Assembly (NCBI RefSeq): GCF_050589705.1
Contig: NZ_JBNGOT010000018.1
Span: 42,280-106,279 of the forward strand
Reading direction: 5' to 3'
DNA: 64,000 nt
From: Sunxiuqinia rutila
GTDB lineage: Bacteria; Bacteroidota; Bacteroidia; Bacteroidales; Prolixibacteraceae
Part shown: positions 1 through 8,195 of the stretch, piece by piece
Position numbering within the stretch: position 1 is the first letter of the stretch
How the letters are laid out: each line of letters opens with the position of its first letter
Notes under the pieces: generated by a model
What the model was told of the DNA's origin: nothing
What the model saw: the letters and a program-made list of their open reading frames with translations, nothing else
Database searches by the model: none
Made by a program: the position numbers and the translations under genes

Positions 1-464
1 CCAAAGCTCGCGAGGAAGGCTTTCTGACTGTTGCTCATGCAGGCGAAGAAGGACCGGCAGCCAACGTGAAGGATGCCTTGGATTTGTTGAAGGTGATCCG
101 GGTAGACCATGGGATTTCATCAATCAATGATCCTGAACTGGTGGCCGAACTTGCTCAAAAACAAATCCCGCTAACCGTGTGTCCGCTTTCAAACCTGGCC
201 TTGAAGGCTGTGGATAAACTGCAGAACCATCCGCTGAAAAAACTGATGGATCAAGGCGTATTGGTGACCATCAATTCGGATGATCCGGCTTATTTTGGCG
301 GATACATGAACGAAAACTACCAGGCTTCGGCCGAGGCTCTTGGGCTAACCAAAGCGGAACTGGTTCAGCTAACCAAAAATTCATTTGTGGCCAGCTTGCT
401 CTCTGAGTCGGAAAAAGAAAGACACCTGGAGGCTATCGAACAGTATGCCGATGCAAATGCCTGA
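1..464 (+). CDS. Adenine/adenosine deaminase, C-terminal part (5' end outside window)
   Basis: The frame is already open at position 3, so only the C-terminal part is present. It belongs to the zinc-dependent purine deaminase family, which hydrolyses the 6-amino group of adenine or adenosine in the cytoplasm. Visible motifs are HAGEEGP with the catalytic Glu, DHGISS with a metal-region His, CPLSN and SDDPAYFGGY. The CPLSN/SDDPAYFGGY combination resembles the adenine deaminase (Aah1-like) branch more than E. coli Add, which has CPTSN and TDDPG, so adenine may be the substrate (inference). The gene ends at a TGA followed at once by an intrinsic terminator, so it is the last gene of its transcript. 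Confidence 0.85.
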   Translation, partial: KAREEGFLTVAHAGEEGPAANVKDALDLLKVIRVDHGISSINDPELVAELAQKQIPLTVCPLSNLALKAVDKLQNHPLKKLMDQGVLVTINSDDPAYFGGYMNENYQASAEALGLTKAELVQLTKNSFVASLLSESEKERHLEAIEQYADANA

Positions 465-468
465 TTAG

Positions 469-490
469 CCTAAAGCTCTTTAGGTTTTTT
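469..490 (+). terminator. Intrinsic terminator of the deaminase gene
   Basis: CCTAAA (469-474) pairs with TTTAGG (479-484) around a 4-nt loop, followed by six T. Confidence 0.8.
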
Positions 491-578
491 GCGTCGCTGT
501 TTCGGGTACAGGACACCCAAGGATGGGTTTGGTTACTTGTTTCGCTTTATTTGCAGTATCATTAAAACAAAGCAAAAG

Positions 579-1811
579 ATGACGAGCGAATCAATTTTTA
601 ATCAATATCCTGAAGAGCGTAAACTGTTGGCTGAGACAGTAGATGTGAGCCAAAACATCCTTCAGGTAAACGGGCATTTTCATACGCCTTATTCATTCAG
701 TGCTTTTTCAGAAATCATTCAGGTTTTTGAAATGGCTAAAAAGGAAGAGGTGAAAGTGTTAGGCATCAATGACTTTTATACCACGGATGGGTACACTGAA
801 TTCAACGAGCGGGCCAAGCAGTTCAATATCTTTCCTTTATTCAATATTGAATTCATGGCCTTGCAGAAGGATTTACAGGCTCAGGGTGTCCGCGTGAATG
901 ATCCCAACAACCCGGGGCGAACGTATTTTAGTGGCAAAGGACTCAAGTATCCGGTTGAGCTGAATGCCGAAATGGTGGAGCGCTTGCTGCGTGTGCAGGA
1001 TGAGAGTAATCGCCAAACCGGTGAGATGATTGACAAGCTGAATGCGTGGTTGAAGGAATTGGGTGAAGATTTTGTTTTCTCGTTCCAAGCCATGCGTGAG
1101 CAGTACGCGAAAAACCTGTTGCGCGAGCGCCATATTGCCAAAGCGTTGCGTGAGGCGGCGGCTAAAAAATATATTTCAGAAGAAGACCAGAAAGCATTTT
1201 TTGAAAAGGTGTTTGGCGGAAAAGCGCCTAAATCGGCCATGTCGGATTTTGCCGGATTGGAAAATGAGATTCGTGGCAATCTGTTGAAAGCCGGAGGAAA
1301 AGCCTTTGTTCCGGAAGATGATAAAGCCTTCTTAAGTCTGGAGCAAGTCATTGAATTGATTGTTCAGGCCGGAGGGATCCCTTGTTATCCGGTTTTGCTG
1401 GATAATCCCAAAGGAGAATTTACCGATTTTGAAGGGGATTATGAGAAATTGTATGAAAGCCTGGTGGATAAGAAAGTGTATTCGCTGGAGCTGATTCCGG
1501 GACGGAACAAGCCGGAAATTCTGGAAGAATTTGTCAACTTCTTCAACGAGAAAGGCTTTGTGATTACCTTCGGTACCGAACACAATACGCCAGCTTTAGA
1601 CCCGATTACCGTTTATGGTGGCGATGGCAATCCGCTCAGCGATAACCTGAAGCAAATTGGTTACGAAGGAGCTTGCATTATTGCTGCCCATCAGTATTTG
1701 CTGGCCAAAGGGAAGGAAGGCTTCCTGAATGCCTACGGAACAGCCAAATTGGATCGTCGGAAGGAATTCATTGCCATCGGTCATGCGGCCATTCAGCATT
1801 TTGTACACTAA
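579..1811 (+). CDS. PHP-domain-like protein of a sugar-catabolic cassette
   Basis: Predicted 410 aa. The ATG at 579 is preferred; the frame extends upstream to 489, but that part overlaps the T-tract of the preceding terminator and reads as low-quality N-terminal sequence. Motifs suggest a polymerase-and-histidinol-phosphatase (PHP) fold: HFHTPYS near residue 35 (metal-binding HxH), GINDFYTTDGY, NIEFM, and FGTEHNTP near the C-terminus. Such folds usually hydrolyse phosphate esters with bound metals, but the long middle region (about residues 130-270) is not the ordinary short PHP phosphatase, so the substrate is unknown. It precedes the aldolase/dehydrogenase fusion by 100 nt in the same direction and probably belongs to the same pathway. 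Confidence 0.6.
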   Translation: MTSESIFNQYPEERKLLAETVDVSQNILQVNGHFHTPYSFSAFSEIIQVFEMAKKEEVKVLGINDFYTTDGYTEFNERAKQFNIFPLFNIEFMALQKDLQAQGVRVNDPNNPGRTYFSGKGLKYPVELNAEMVERLLRVQDESNRQTGEMIDKLNAWLKELGEDFVFSFQAMREQYAKNLLRERHIAKALREAAAKKYISEEDQKAFFEKVFGGKAPKSAMSDFAGLENEIRGNLLKAGGKAFVPEDDKAFLSLEQVIELIVQAGGIPCYPVLLDNPKGEFTDFEGDYEKLYESLVDKKVYSLELIPGRNKPEILEEFVNFFNEKGFVITFGTEHNTPALDPITVYGGDGNPLSDNLKQIGYEGACIIAAHQYLLAKGKEGFLNAYGTAKLDRRKEFIAIGHAAIQHFVH

Positions 1812-1912
1812 AAATTAATCAGTACAGTTTTCAGTCGCAGGTTTGGGTGTATTTTGCATGCAATGGCCTATGCCTTTTGAAAGCTGGAATTTGAACCCCG
1901 GAAATTGATAAC

Positions 1913-3880
1913 ATGGAACAAGGAATAAAAGACCTCATCGAAGTATCCCGGTTTTATGGTCAGCAAAAGGATTATGTGTTGGCTGGCGGCGGAAATACTT
2001 CCTATAAAAATGATAAACACCTGTGGATAAAAGCCAGTGGTTTTGCTCTGGCTACGATTGACGAAGCAGGCTTTGCCAAGCTTGATCGGGCGCAGCTGGC
2101 CGAAATAAACACCAAAACGTATTCGGACAATGTGCTGCAGCGCGAGGCAGAAATTGTGAACGACCTGATGAAAAGCCGGGTGGAGCCCGAAAAGGGACAA
2201 CGCCCTTCGGTGGAAACTTCGTTTCACAACCTGATTGACTTTTCGCTGGTAGTGCATACCCACTCCACCAAAGTGAATGGATTGATGTGTAGCCAGCAGG
2301 CTGCAGAGAAAACCGCCGAATTGTTTGGCGACAGCGTGCTTTACATCCCTTACGAAGATCCGGGTTATATTCTGTTCAAGGTGGTTGAAAAGGCCGTTTT
2401 GAATTACCGGAGAGAAAAAGGGAAGGAGCCTGCAATTATTTTCCTGCAAAACCACGGCGTATTTGTTGGTGGGAACACGGTAGAGGAAATCCACCAAAAC
2501 TACAACTTTATTGAAGAAAAGCTGGATGCTGTTTATGGCGAGGAGCCGAAAAACGAGGCCTTGGAATTGTCCGCAGTGGCAGACCAGATTGTACCGGCCA
2601 TTCGGATGATGGTATCAGGTGAAGGCCTGAAAACAGTTCGTTTGGTGAACAGCTCGTTGCTCAATAAATACCTGCAGAAGGAAAATCAGCAAGCCATCAC
2701 TGCACCTTTCACGCCTGATGGAATTGTTTATGCGAATTCGGCTTTTGTGTATGTTGATTTTAAGGGGGATGTGGACGATTTCTTGAATACAGCAAAAGAA
2801 GAAATTACAAAATATACCGCCGAAAAAGGCAAAGCACCCAAAGTGATTTTTGCGGCAGGGCTGGGCGTTCTGGTCATGGCTGATCATGCCGAGGGAGCCG
2901 GGATTTTGGTGGATGTGGTAGCCGATCACTGCCGAATTGCTCAGTTTGCTGAGTCGTTTGGCGGGGCGCACCCGATGACACCGGCGCAAATTGCTTTTAT
3001 TGAAAGCTGGGAAGTGGAGCAATATCGCTCTAAGATTTCGTTGGGAGGAACAACCGGACGCGCTGATCGAAAAGTGATTATTGTGACTGGTGGAGCCCAA
3101 GGATTTGGTGCCGGAATTGTAGAACACCTGATGGAGCATGGCGCCAATGTGGTGATTGCTGACTTGAATGCCGAAAAAGGGCAGGCCTTTGCCAATGCGC
3201 TGAATGCTGTTCAACGGAAAAATAAAGCGCTTTTCGTATCGGTTGATGTGGCCAATGCCGAATCGGTTGAAAACCTGGTTCGCCAAACGGTTATTCATTT
3301 TGGAGGGCTGGACACGTTTATCAGTAACGCCGGAATTCTTCGGGCTGGGGGCTTGGATGAAATGACTCCTGAAACTTTTGAGCTGATGACCAAAGTGAAT
3401 TATTCAGCCTATTTCATTTGTTCCAAATATGCCTCGGCCGTCATGAAATTACAAAACCGCTTTAAGTCGGATCACTTTGCGGATATCATTCAAATTAATT
3501 CGAAATCGGGCCTGAAAGGAAGCAATAAAAACTTTGCATATGCCGGCGGTAAATTCGGAGGAATCGGCCTGACGCAGTCGTTTGCACTGGAACTGATGCC
3601 ATTCAATATTAAGGTAAACTCCATTTGTCCCGGAAACTTTTTTGACGGGCCGCTATGGGCCGATCCCGAAAATGGTTTGTTTGTGCAATACCTGCGGGCC
3701 GGGAAAGTGCCGGGTGCGAAAACACTGGAAGATGTGAAGCAGTTTTACGAAGCCCAGGTTCCTGCCGGACGTGGATGTACGCCACTGGATGTGATGCGTG
3801 CCATTTTTTATGTGATGGAGCAGGAATACGAAACCGGGCAGGCTGTGCCGGTAACCGGCGGACAGAACATGTTGAATTAG
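1913..3880 (+). CDS. Bifunctional class II aldolase / short-chain dehydrogenase
   Basis: 655 aa, two enzymes in one chain. Residues 1 to about 370 are a class II (fuculose/rhamnulose-phosphate type) aldolase: GGGNTS at 25-30, catalytic Glu101, zinc ligands in HTH at 115-117 and a third His in NHG. The C-terminal 270 residues are a short-chain dehydrogenase: nucleotide loop TGGAQGFG near 391, NAG motif, Ser in INSKSG, and the YAGGK catalytic Tyr543/Lys547. Known fusions of this layout (RhaEW/YuxG type) cleave a ketose-1-phosphate to DHAP and an aldehyde and then oxidise the aldehyde, e.g. in rhamnose use. No rhamnose isomerase or kinase is nearby, and the neighbours differ from rha operons, so another sugar is possible. 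Confidence 0.85.
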   Translation: MEQGIKDLIEVSRFYGQQKDYVLAGGGNTSYKNDKHLWIKASGFALATIDEAGFAKLDRAQLAEINTKTYSDNVLQREAEIVNDLMKSRVEPEKGQRPSVETSFHNLIDFSLVVHTHSTKVNGLMCSQQAAEKTAELFGDSVLYIPYEDPGYILFKVVEKAVLNYRREKGKEPAIIFLQNHGVFVGGNTVEEIHQNYNFIEEKLDAVYGEEPKNEALELSAVADQIVPAIRMMVSGEGLKTVRLVNSSLLNKYLQKENQQAITAPFTPDGIVYANSAFVYVDFKGDVDDFLNTAKEEITKYTAEKGKAPKVIFAAGLGVLVMADHAEGAGILVDVVADHCRIAQFAESFGGAHPMTPAQIAFIESWEVEQYRSKISLGGTTGRADRKVIIVTGGAQGFGAGIVEHLMEHGANVVIADLNAEKGQAFANALNAVQRKNKALFVSVDVANAESVENLVRQTVIHFGGLDTFISNAGILRAGGLDEMTPETFELMTKVNYSAYFICSKYASAVMKLQNRFKSDHFADIIQINSKSGLKGSNKNFAYAGGKFGGIGLTQSFALELMPFNIKVNSICPGNFFDGPLWADPENGLFVQYLRAGKVPGAKTLEDVKQFYEAQVPAGRGCTPLDVMRAIFYVMEQEYETGQAVPVTGGQNMLN

Positions 3881-3883
3881 GCG

Positions 3884-3923
3884 GTCTCTTTTTAAAGCGT
3901 TATCCTGAAAGTGTTTCAGAGAC
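3884..3923 (+). other. Intercistronic hairpin region
   Basis: CTGAAA (3905-3910) and TTTCAG (3914-3919) form a hairpin with a 3-nt loop. GTCTCT (3884-3889) can alternatively pair with AGAGAC (3918-3923). There is no T-tract, so this is more likely a processing or stabilising element between the fusion gene and the dehydrogenase than a terminator. Confidence 0.35.
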
Positions 3924-3993
3924 GTTTAGCTGGCAGATTCCGGAGAAGATCCGGAACAACTGGTGATCAATAAAATTTAAAAAACAGATTAAT

Positions 3994-5265
3994 ATGAAAA
4001 CAAAAGCAGTTCGATTATACGGTAAAAAAGATTTGCGATTGGAAGCGTTTGATCTTCCCGCAATCAAAGAAGATGAGATTTTAGCCAAGGTTGTTTCTGA
4101 TAGTATTTGCATGTCGTCGTACAAAGCGGCAACGCAAGGAACCGACCACAAACGGATTCCGAATGATGTGGCTGAAAAACCGATTATGCTTGGGCATGAG
4201 TTTGCCGGCGAGTTGGTGGAGGTTGGTGCCAAATGGCAACATAAATTCAAAGCCGGACAAAAATTCTCCATTCAGCCAGCCATCTATTATAAAGACGGTC
4301 CGGTAGGCGTGCTCAGTGCTCCGGGCTATTCTTACCAATACATTGGTGGTGATGCCACTTATGTTATTATTCCTAAAGATGTGCTGGAGCAGGATTGTTT
4401 GCTGGCTTATGATGGCCCTGGCTATTATCCGGCATCTCTGGCTGAGCCCTTAAGTTGTGTAATTGGTGCTATGCATGCCAATTACCATACTACACCGGGT
4501 TCGTATAAGCACGACATGGAAATAGTGGATGGTGGTAAGATGGCTATCCTGGCAGGCGTTGGTCCAATGGGACTGGCTGCCATTAATTATGCCGTGATGC
4601 GTGAAGACCGCAAGCCTTCTTTGTTGGTGGTTACCGATATTGACCAGGCACGACTGGACCGGGCAGCTTCCATCTATTCGCCAACATGGGCAAAATCGAA
4701 AGGTATTGAACTGGTTTATCTGAATACAAGCGGTGATGATCCGGTGGCTAAGTTGCGCGGACTAACAGAAGACGAAGGCTACAACGATGTATTTGTGTTT
4801 GCTCCCGTTCCGGCTGTGATTGAGCAGGGCGATGCGATTTTGGCTAACGATGGTTGTTTGAACTTCTTTGCCGGCCCAAGCAATGCTGACTTTACGGCGA
4901 AGATGAATTTCTACAACGTGCACTATGCATCAACACACATTGTAGGAACTTCCGGTGGAAACAATGATGACATGGTGGAGTCGCTTGAAATGTTTGGTAA
5001 AGGCCTTGATCCGGCTGGTTTGGTGACCCATATCGGGGGACTGAATGCGGTGATCGATACCACCTTGGATCTTCCAAATGTTCCCGGAGGAAAGAAATTG
5101 ATTTATACGCACAAAGACATCCCATTGACAGCAATTAGTGAATTTGAAGAAAAAGGAAAATCTGATCCGCTATTTGCACAATTGCATGAGATTTGTGAGC
5201 GAAATAACGAACTTTGGTCCGTCGAAGCAGAAGAGTACCTGTTGGCAAATGCCAAAGACATTTAA
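3994..5265 (+). CDS. SorE-like zinc-binding dehydrogenase (L-sorbose-1-phosphate reductase family)
   Basis: 423 aa medium-chain dehydrogenase. The N-terminus (KAVRLYGKKDLRLEAFDLP), GHEFAGELVEVGAKWQHKFKAG, PLSCVIGAMHANYH, the nucleotide-binding GVGPMGLAAINYA near 190, and FFAGPSNADF...GTSGGNNDDM closely follow, from memory, SorE of Klebsiella, which reduces L-sorbose 1-phosphate to D-glucitol 6-phosphate with NADPH. The conserved GHE supports a zinc site. There is no sorbose PTS or SorD here, so the substrate is better described as an unidentified ketose or polyol phosphate. It lies 113 nt downstream of the aldolase fusion and is closed by a long hairpin before the transaldolase gene. Confidence 0.8.
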   Translation: MKTKAVRLYGKKDLRLEAFDLPAIKEDEILAKVVSDSICMSSYKAATQGTDHKRIPNDVAEKPIMLGHEFAGELVEVGAKWQHKFKAGQKFSIQPAIYYKDGPVGVLSAPGYSYQYIGGDATYVIIPKDVLEQDCLLAYDGPGYYPASLAEPLSCVIGAMHANYHTTPGSYKHDMEIVDGGKMAILAGVGPMGLAAINYAVMREDRKPSLLVVTDIDQARLDRAASIYSPTWAKSKGIELVYLNTSGDDPVAKLRGLTEDEGYNDVFVFAPVPAVIEQGDAILANDGCLNFFAGPSNADFTAKMNFYNVHYASTHIVGTSGGNNDDMVESLEMFGKGLDPAGLVTHIGGLNAVIDTTLDLPNVPGGKKLIYTHKDIPLTAISEFEEKGKSDPLFAQLHEICERNNELWSVEAEEYLLANAKDI

Positions 5266-5331
5266 CACGGGGCATAATCTTCCGCTGACAATAAACGGAC
5301 AGCTATTTGATAAACTATAAATAAACGAACT

Positions 5332-5386
5332 AACGCAGGAATCTCTTGAATGATGTAACTCTTTCAAGAGATCTTGCGTTTTTTTT
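5332..5386 (+). terminator. Strong terminator or attenuator just before the transaldolase gene
   Basis: The left arm AACGCA (5332-5337) plus ATCTCTTGAA (5341-5350) pairs with TTCAAGAGAT (5363-5372) plus TGCGTT (5375-5380), followed by eight T (5379-5386). The next start codon is only 18 nt after the T-tract. Confidence 0.85.
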
Positions 5387-5403
5387 GGTAAAAAAGAGAC
5401 CTT

Positions 5404-6069
5404 ATGATTTACATGGCAGACACGGCCGATCTTTCGGCATTGAAGGAGTTGTATGATTTTTTTCCATTGGAAGGTGTAACGACTAACCCTACCATCCTGA
5501 AGCAATCAGGAATGAAACTTTCGCAGGTGGTCGATGAAGTGGCCAAAATTGTTGGCAACGGAACTTTGCATATTCAGATGATGAGCACGAAATCGGATGA
5601 CATTGTGCGGGAAGCGAAAAAGTATAAATCCTATTTTGGTCTGGGCGATAATTTTCACGCTAAGATTCCGGTATTCCCGGAGGGTTTTAAAGCCATGCGT
5701 ATTTTGAAAGACAGTGGTATTCGGGTAACAGCTACAGCTATTTTTACACAGCAGCAAGCTTTGGTTGCCGCTAAGGCCGGAGCCGATTTTGTTGCTCCCT
5801 ATGTGAGCCGTCTGGATAATATTTCGTCACACGGAATTGAGGTGGTGCGTGATATTGTGAAAAATATGAATGACTACAAGCTGAACACGAAAGTGTTGGC
5901 GGCAAGTTTTAAAACTGTTGACCAGATTCACCGGGTAAGCATGTGTGGTTCGCATTCGGCTACCATCGGACCCGATCTGTTGATGCAGTTGATTAAGCAC
6001 CCGATGACCGACATCAGTGTTGATCAGTTTTTGATAGATGGAGCGGACTATTACGATATTGCGTATTAG
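5404..6069 (+). CDS. fsa: Fructose-6-phosphate aldolase-type transaldolase
   Basis: 221 aa, the size of the short FSA/TalC subfamily. The N-terminus MIYMADTADLSALKEL aligns with the FSA start, with Asp6 in the barrel; GVTTNPTI (24-31) is the family signature; Lys87 in AKIPVF is the Schiff-base lysine; GADFVAPYVSRLDN is the phosphate-site region. Enzymes of this group reversibly split fructose 6-phosphate (or a related ketose phosphate) into dihydroxyacetone and glyceraldehyde 3-phosphate; some close relatives are ordinary short transaldolases, and motifs alone do not separate them. It closes the sugar cassette. I see no TAnnTTTG promoter between the preceding terminator and the ATG, so expression may depend on read-through. 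Confidence 0.85.
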   Translation: MIYMADTADLSALKELYDFFPLEGVTTNPTILKQSGMKLSQVVDEVAKIVGNGTLHIQMMSTKSDDIVREAKKYKSYFGLGDNFHAKIPVFPEGFKAMRILKDSGIRVTATAIFTQQQALVAAKAGADFVAPYVSRLDNISSHGIEVVRDIVKNMNDYKLNTKVLAASFKTVDQIHRVSMCGSHSATIGPDLLMQLIKHPMTDISVDQFLIDGADYYDIAY

Positions 6070-6126
6070 TCGGGCAAAAATAATTGTTCGCAATAGATGC
6101 TGTTGAAAGCATTAATCGAAATTGAA

Positions 6127-6148
6127 GGGGCTCAGTGAGCCCCTTTTT
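6127..6148 (+). terminator. Intrinsic terminator of the sugar cassette
   Basis: GGGGCTC (6127-6133) pairs with GAGCCCC (6137-6143) around AGT, followed by five T. Confidence 0.9.
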
Positions 6149-6284
6149 CTGTAATTAAGGTTCTGCAATGACAGTTTGATCGCTTTCCGGATTTTAGAGG
6201 TCCCATTCTGTCAGGTTAGAATCTTTACTAAGACCTATAAGTCTTTTCCCCAATGATTTCCTTGTTGTATAAATCATGATCCAA

Positions 6285-6317
6285 TTGGTATGGTGTCTAA
6301 TAAAAATGATACTTTTG
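6285..6317 (+). promoter_or_regulatory. Candidate promoter of the ECF sigma-factor gene
   Basis: TACTTTTG (6310-6317) matches the Bacteroidota -7 box TAnnTTTG. A TTG at 6285-6287 is a possible -33 element with 22-nt spacing. It lies 25 nt before the sigma-factor start. Confidence 0.5.
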
Positions 6318-6341
6318 AGGTGTAGATTATAGGGACTACAT

Positions 6342-6935
6342 ATGTGTAAGGAGATCAATGGTGATTATCTTTTGTGGGAAAAGTTGAAGAAAGGGGATAC
6401 TTCTGCATTTAATGAATTGTATGAACGGTATGCCGGAATACTTTTTTCGTTTGGAATGATTTACTCCAGCGATAAAGAGTATGTGAAGGACTGCATACAT
6501 GATTTATTTTTTGAGCTTTTTAAGTATCGGAAAAATCTTTCAGAGACAAATAGTATTAGGAATTACTTGTTTAAGTCCTTGAAGAGAAAAGTGTGCTCAA
6601 AACAAAAAGGCCGGCTGCAATTAATATATACCGCTGAATCGCTGGAGAGAAATGAGGGTAATTCTGCTGGAAGTGAGGAGGATCCTTTGCAAGAGGATAT
6701 TCAAAGGCTGCTTAAAGCCATTCAGAAATTACCCGAACGACAGCAGGAAGCATTGAACTTACGTTTTATCGTGGAACTGTCTTATCCTGAGGTTGCCAGT
6801 ATTATGGATATTTCGCTCGAATCAGTTCGCACGTTGGTGTACCGTTCTGTGAAAACCTTGCGGGAAGATTTAAAAGGCAAGCAAGTAACGGTTTTGTTTT
6901 ATTTAATGCGAAGCTATTCATCCAACGATATATAA
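6342..6935 (+). CDS. ECF RNA polymerase sigma factor of a SusC/SusD locus
   Basis: 197 aa. The sigma-70 region 2 core lies at residues 10-85 (AFNELYERYAGILFSFG...CIHDLFFELFKYRKNL, then NYLFKSLKRKV). Region 4 lies near 125-180 (LPERQQEALNLRF, PEVASIMDISLESVRTLVYRSVKTLRE, a helix-turn-helix). Homologues in Bacteroidota are held by FecR-type anti-sigma factors and released when the cognate TonB-dependent receptor senses its ligand. It is the first gene of the locus, 15 nt before FecR-1. It is the only sigma gene here although two FecR/SusC units follow. Confidence 0.9.
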   Translation: MCKEINGDYLLWEKLKKGDTSAFNELYERYAGILFSFGMIYSSDKEYVKDCIHDLFFELFKYRKNLSETNSIRNYLFKSLKRKVCSKQKGRLQLIYTAESLERNEGNSAGSEEDPLQEDIQRLLKAIQKLPERQQEALNLRFIVELSYPEVASIMDISLESVRTLVYRSVKTLREDLKGKQVTVLFYLMRSYSSNDI

Positions 6936-6950
6936 TGGACTAAACCTAAG

Positions 6951-8120
6951 ATGACCAACAACACCTATAATAAGCGAGCAGAAGATATATTGACTGATGA
7001 CAGGTTGCTGAATCAAGCAGATGGGCTTCGACCTATGCCGGGAATTGATGAGGCAGAATTGTCATTGGCAAAGAATATTCAGCAGGCGCTAAAAAGACAA
7101 AAAAAGGAGTTGGATGAGACGGAGCAGGAAATGCTTCAGACCCGATTGAATACCTCTATTCACCAATTCAACAGGAAGCAACGGATTATTCAACTTGCTT
7201 CGGTTGCTGCTGTTTTGTTAATGGTCTTTTTTGCAGTTACGCTATTGGACACCAGTCGCTCCCAGTTTTTACGGTTTGCTTCAAATTTCTCCGTTGAGCC
7301 CCAATTGGGTCAAACAAGACTTATTCTAGAGGAAGGGAATGATTTAGAAATCTCTGCAACAGAAGCGAGTATTCAATATTCCCCGGCAGATAATTCCATT
7401 CAGGTCAATTCTATTGAACAACAGACTACAACGCTTATTGAAGGCGAAAAGAATCTTCACACATTGCTTGTCCCTTTTGGAAAGCGAACAAAGATTACCC
7501 TTTCAGACGGCAGTATTGTTTGGGTGAATTCAGGCTCAAAATTGATTTACCCATCTCGCTTTGATGATGATAAACGAGAGGTTTATCTTGAGGGAGCAGC
7601 AATTTTCGATATCACTCACCGAGCAGATCAGCCTTTCTACGTTTATACTGATGATTTAGACGTTCGGGTTTTAGGAACCATGTTTGCTGTTAGTGCTTAT
7701 CCGGATGATGAGAATGTTAATACAGTCCTGGAGCGTGGAAAGGTGGAGCTAAAATACAAAGGAACAAGGCTGATTGGTTATGAAAAAGACATTATTACTC
7801 CGGGAACAAAAGCAACTTACCTGCCCGAAGCAGGAACGATGACACAGACGCAGGTGAACACCCGCAATTATACGTCGTGGAAGGATGGTTATGTGTTTCT
7901 GGAGAAAAAGACCTTGGGCTATATTGTGAAAAAAATAGCGAGGTATTACAATGTTACTATTCATGTTGAAGATGAGCAGTTGGCTTCGGAAACTTTCTCG
8001 GGTATGTTGGACTTACGAAATAATGCCAGTCAAATACTTGAAATAATCTCGGAAGTCATTAATATTGACATTGAAAAAGACCATGACCAGATTGTAATCA
8101 AGCGAAAACAGAAATGGTAG
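6951..8120 (+). CDS. FecR-family anti-sigma factor (copy 1)
   Basis: 389 aa, inner-membrane anti-sigma factor. The N-terminal cytoplasmic region (1-80) should bind the sigma factor. One transmembrane helix follows KQRII at about 82-100 (LASVAAVLLMVFFAVTLL). The periplasmic FecR domain shows KRTKITLSDGSIVWVNSGS and KREVYLEGAAIFDI near 180-225. The C-terminal DUF4974-like domain (about 310-385) carries ETFSGMLDLRN. It sits between the sigma gene and SusC-1, whose N-terminal STN domain is the expected periplasmic partner. It is clearly paralogous to the gene at 11696. Confidence 0.9.
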   Translation: MTNNTYNKRAEDILTDDRLLNQADGLRPMPGIDEAELSLAKNIQQALKRQKKELDETEQEMLQTRLNTSIHQFNRKQRIIQLASVAAVLLMVFFAVTLLDTSRSQFLRFASNFSVEPQLGQTRLILEEGNDLEISATEASIQYSPADNSIQVNSIEQQTTTLIEGEKNLHTLLVPFGKRTKITLSDGSIVWVNSGSKLIYPSRFDDDKREVYLEGAAIFDITHRADQPFYVYTDDLDVRVLGTMFAVSAYPDDENVNTVLERGKVELKYKGTRLIGYEKDIITPGTKATYLPEAGTMTQTQVNTRNYTSWKDGYVFLEKKTLGYIVKKIARYYNVTIHVEDEQLASETFSGMLDLRNNASQILEIISEVINIDIEKDHDQIVIKRKQKW

Positions 8121-8195
8121 CAGGAGAAAAACCTGAAATAGCCTTGGTCTGGGAACTTTAAAATATGAATGGGAATTTTTTCGGGTGATGAATAC

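Noticed and set aside
873..1351. Long minus-strand frames inside the PHP-like gene (and similar frames inside most large genes)
   Set aside because: They lie wholly inside strongly supported genes, have no family motifs, and are explained by codon bias of the opposite strand.
1855..1864. TTGCATGCAA palindrome before the aldolase fusion
   Set aside because: Ten bases of symmetry are expected by chance, and no second copy or half-site is near.
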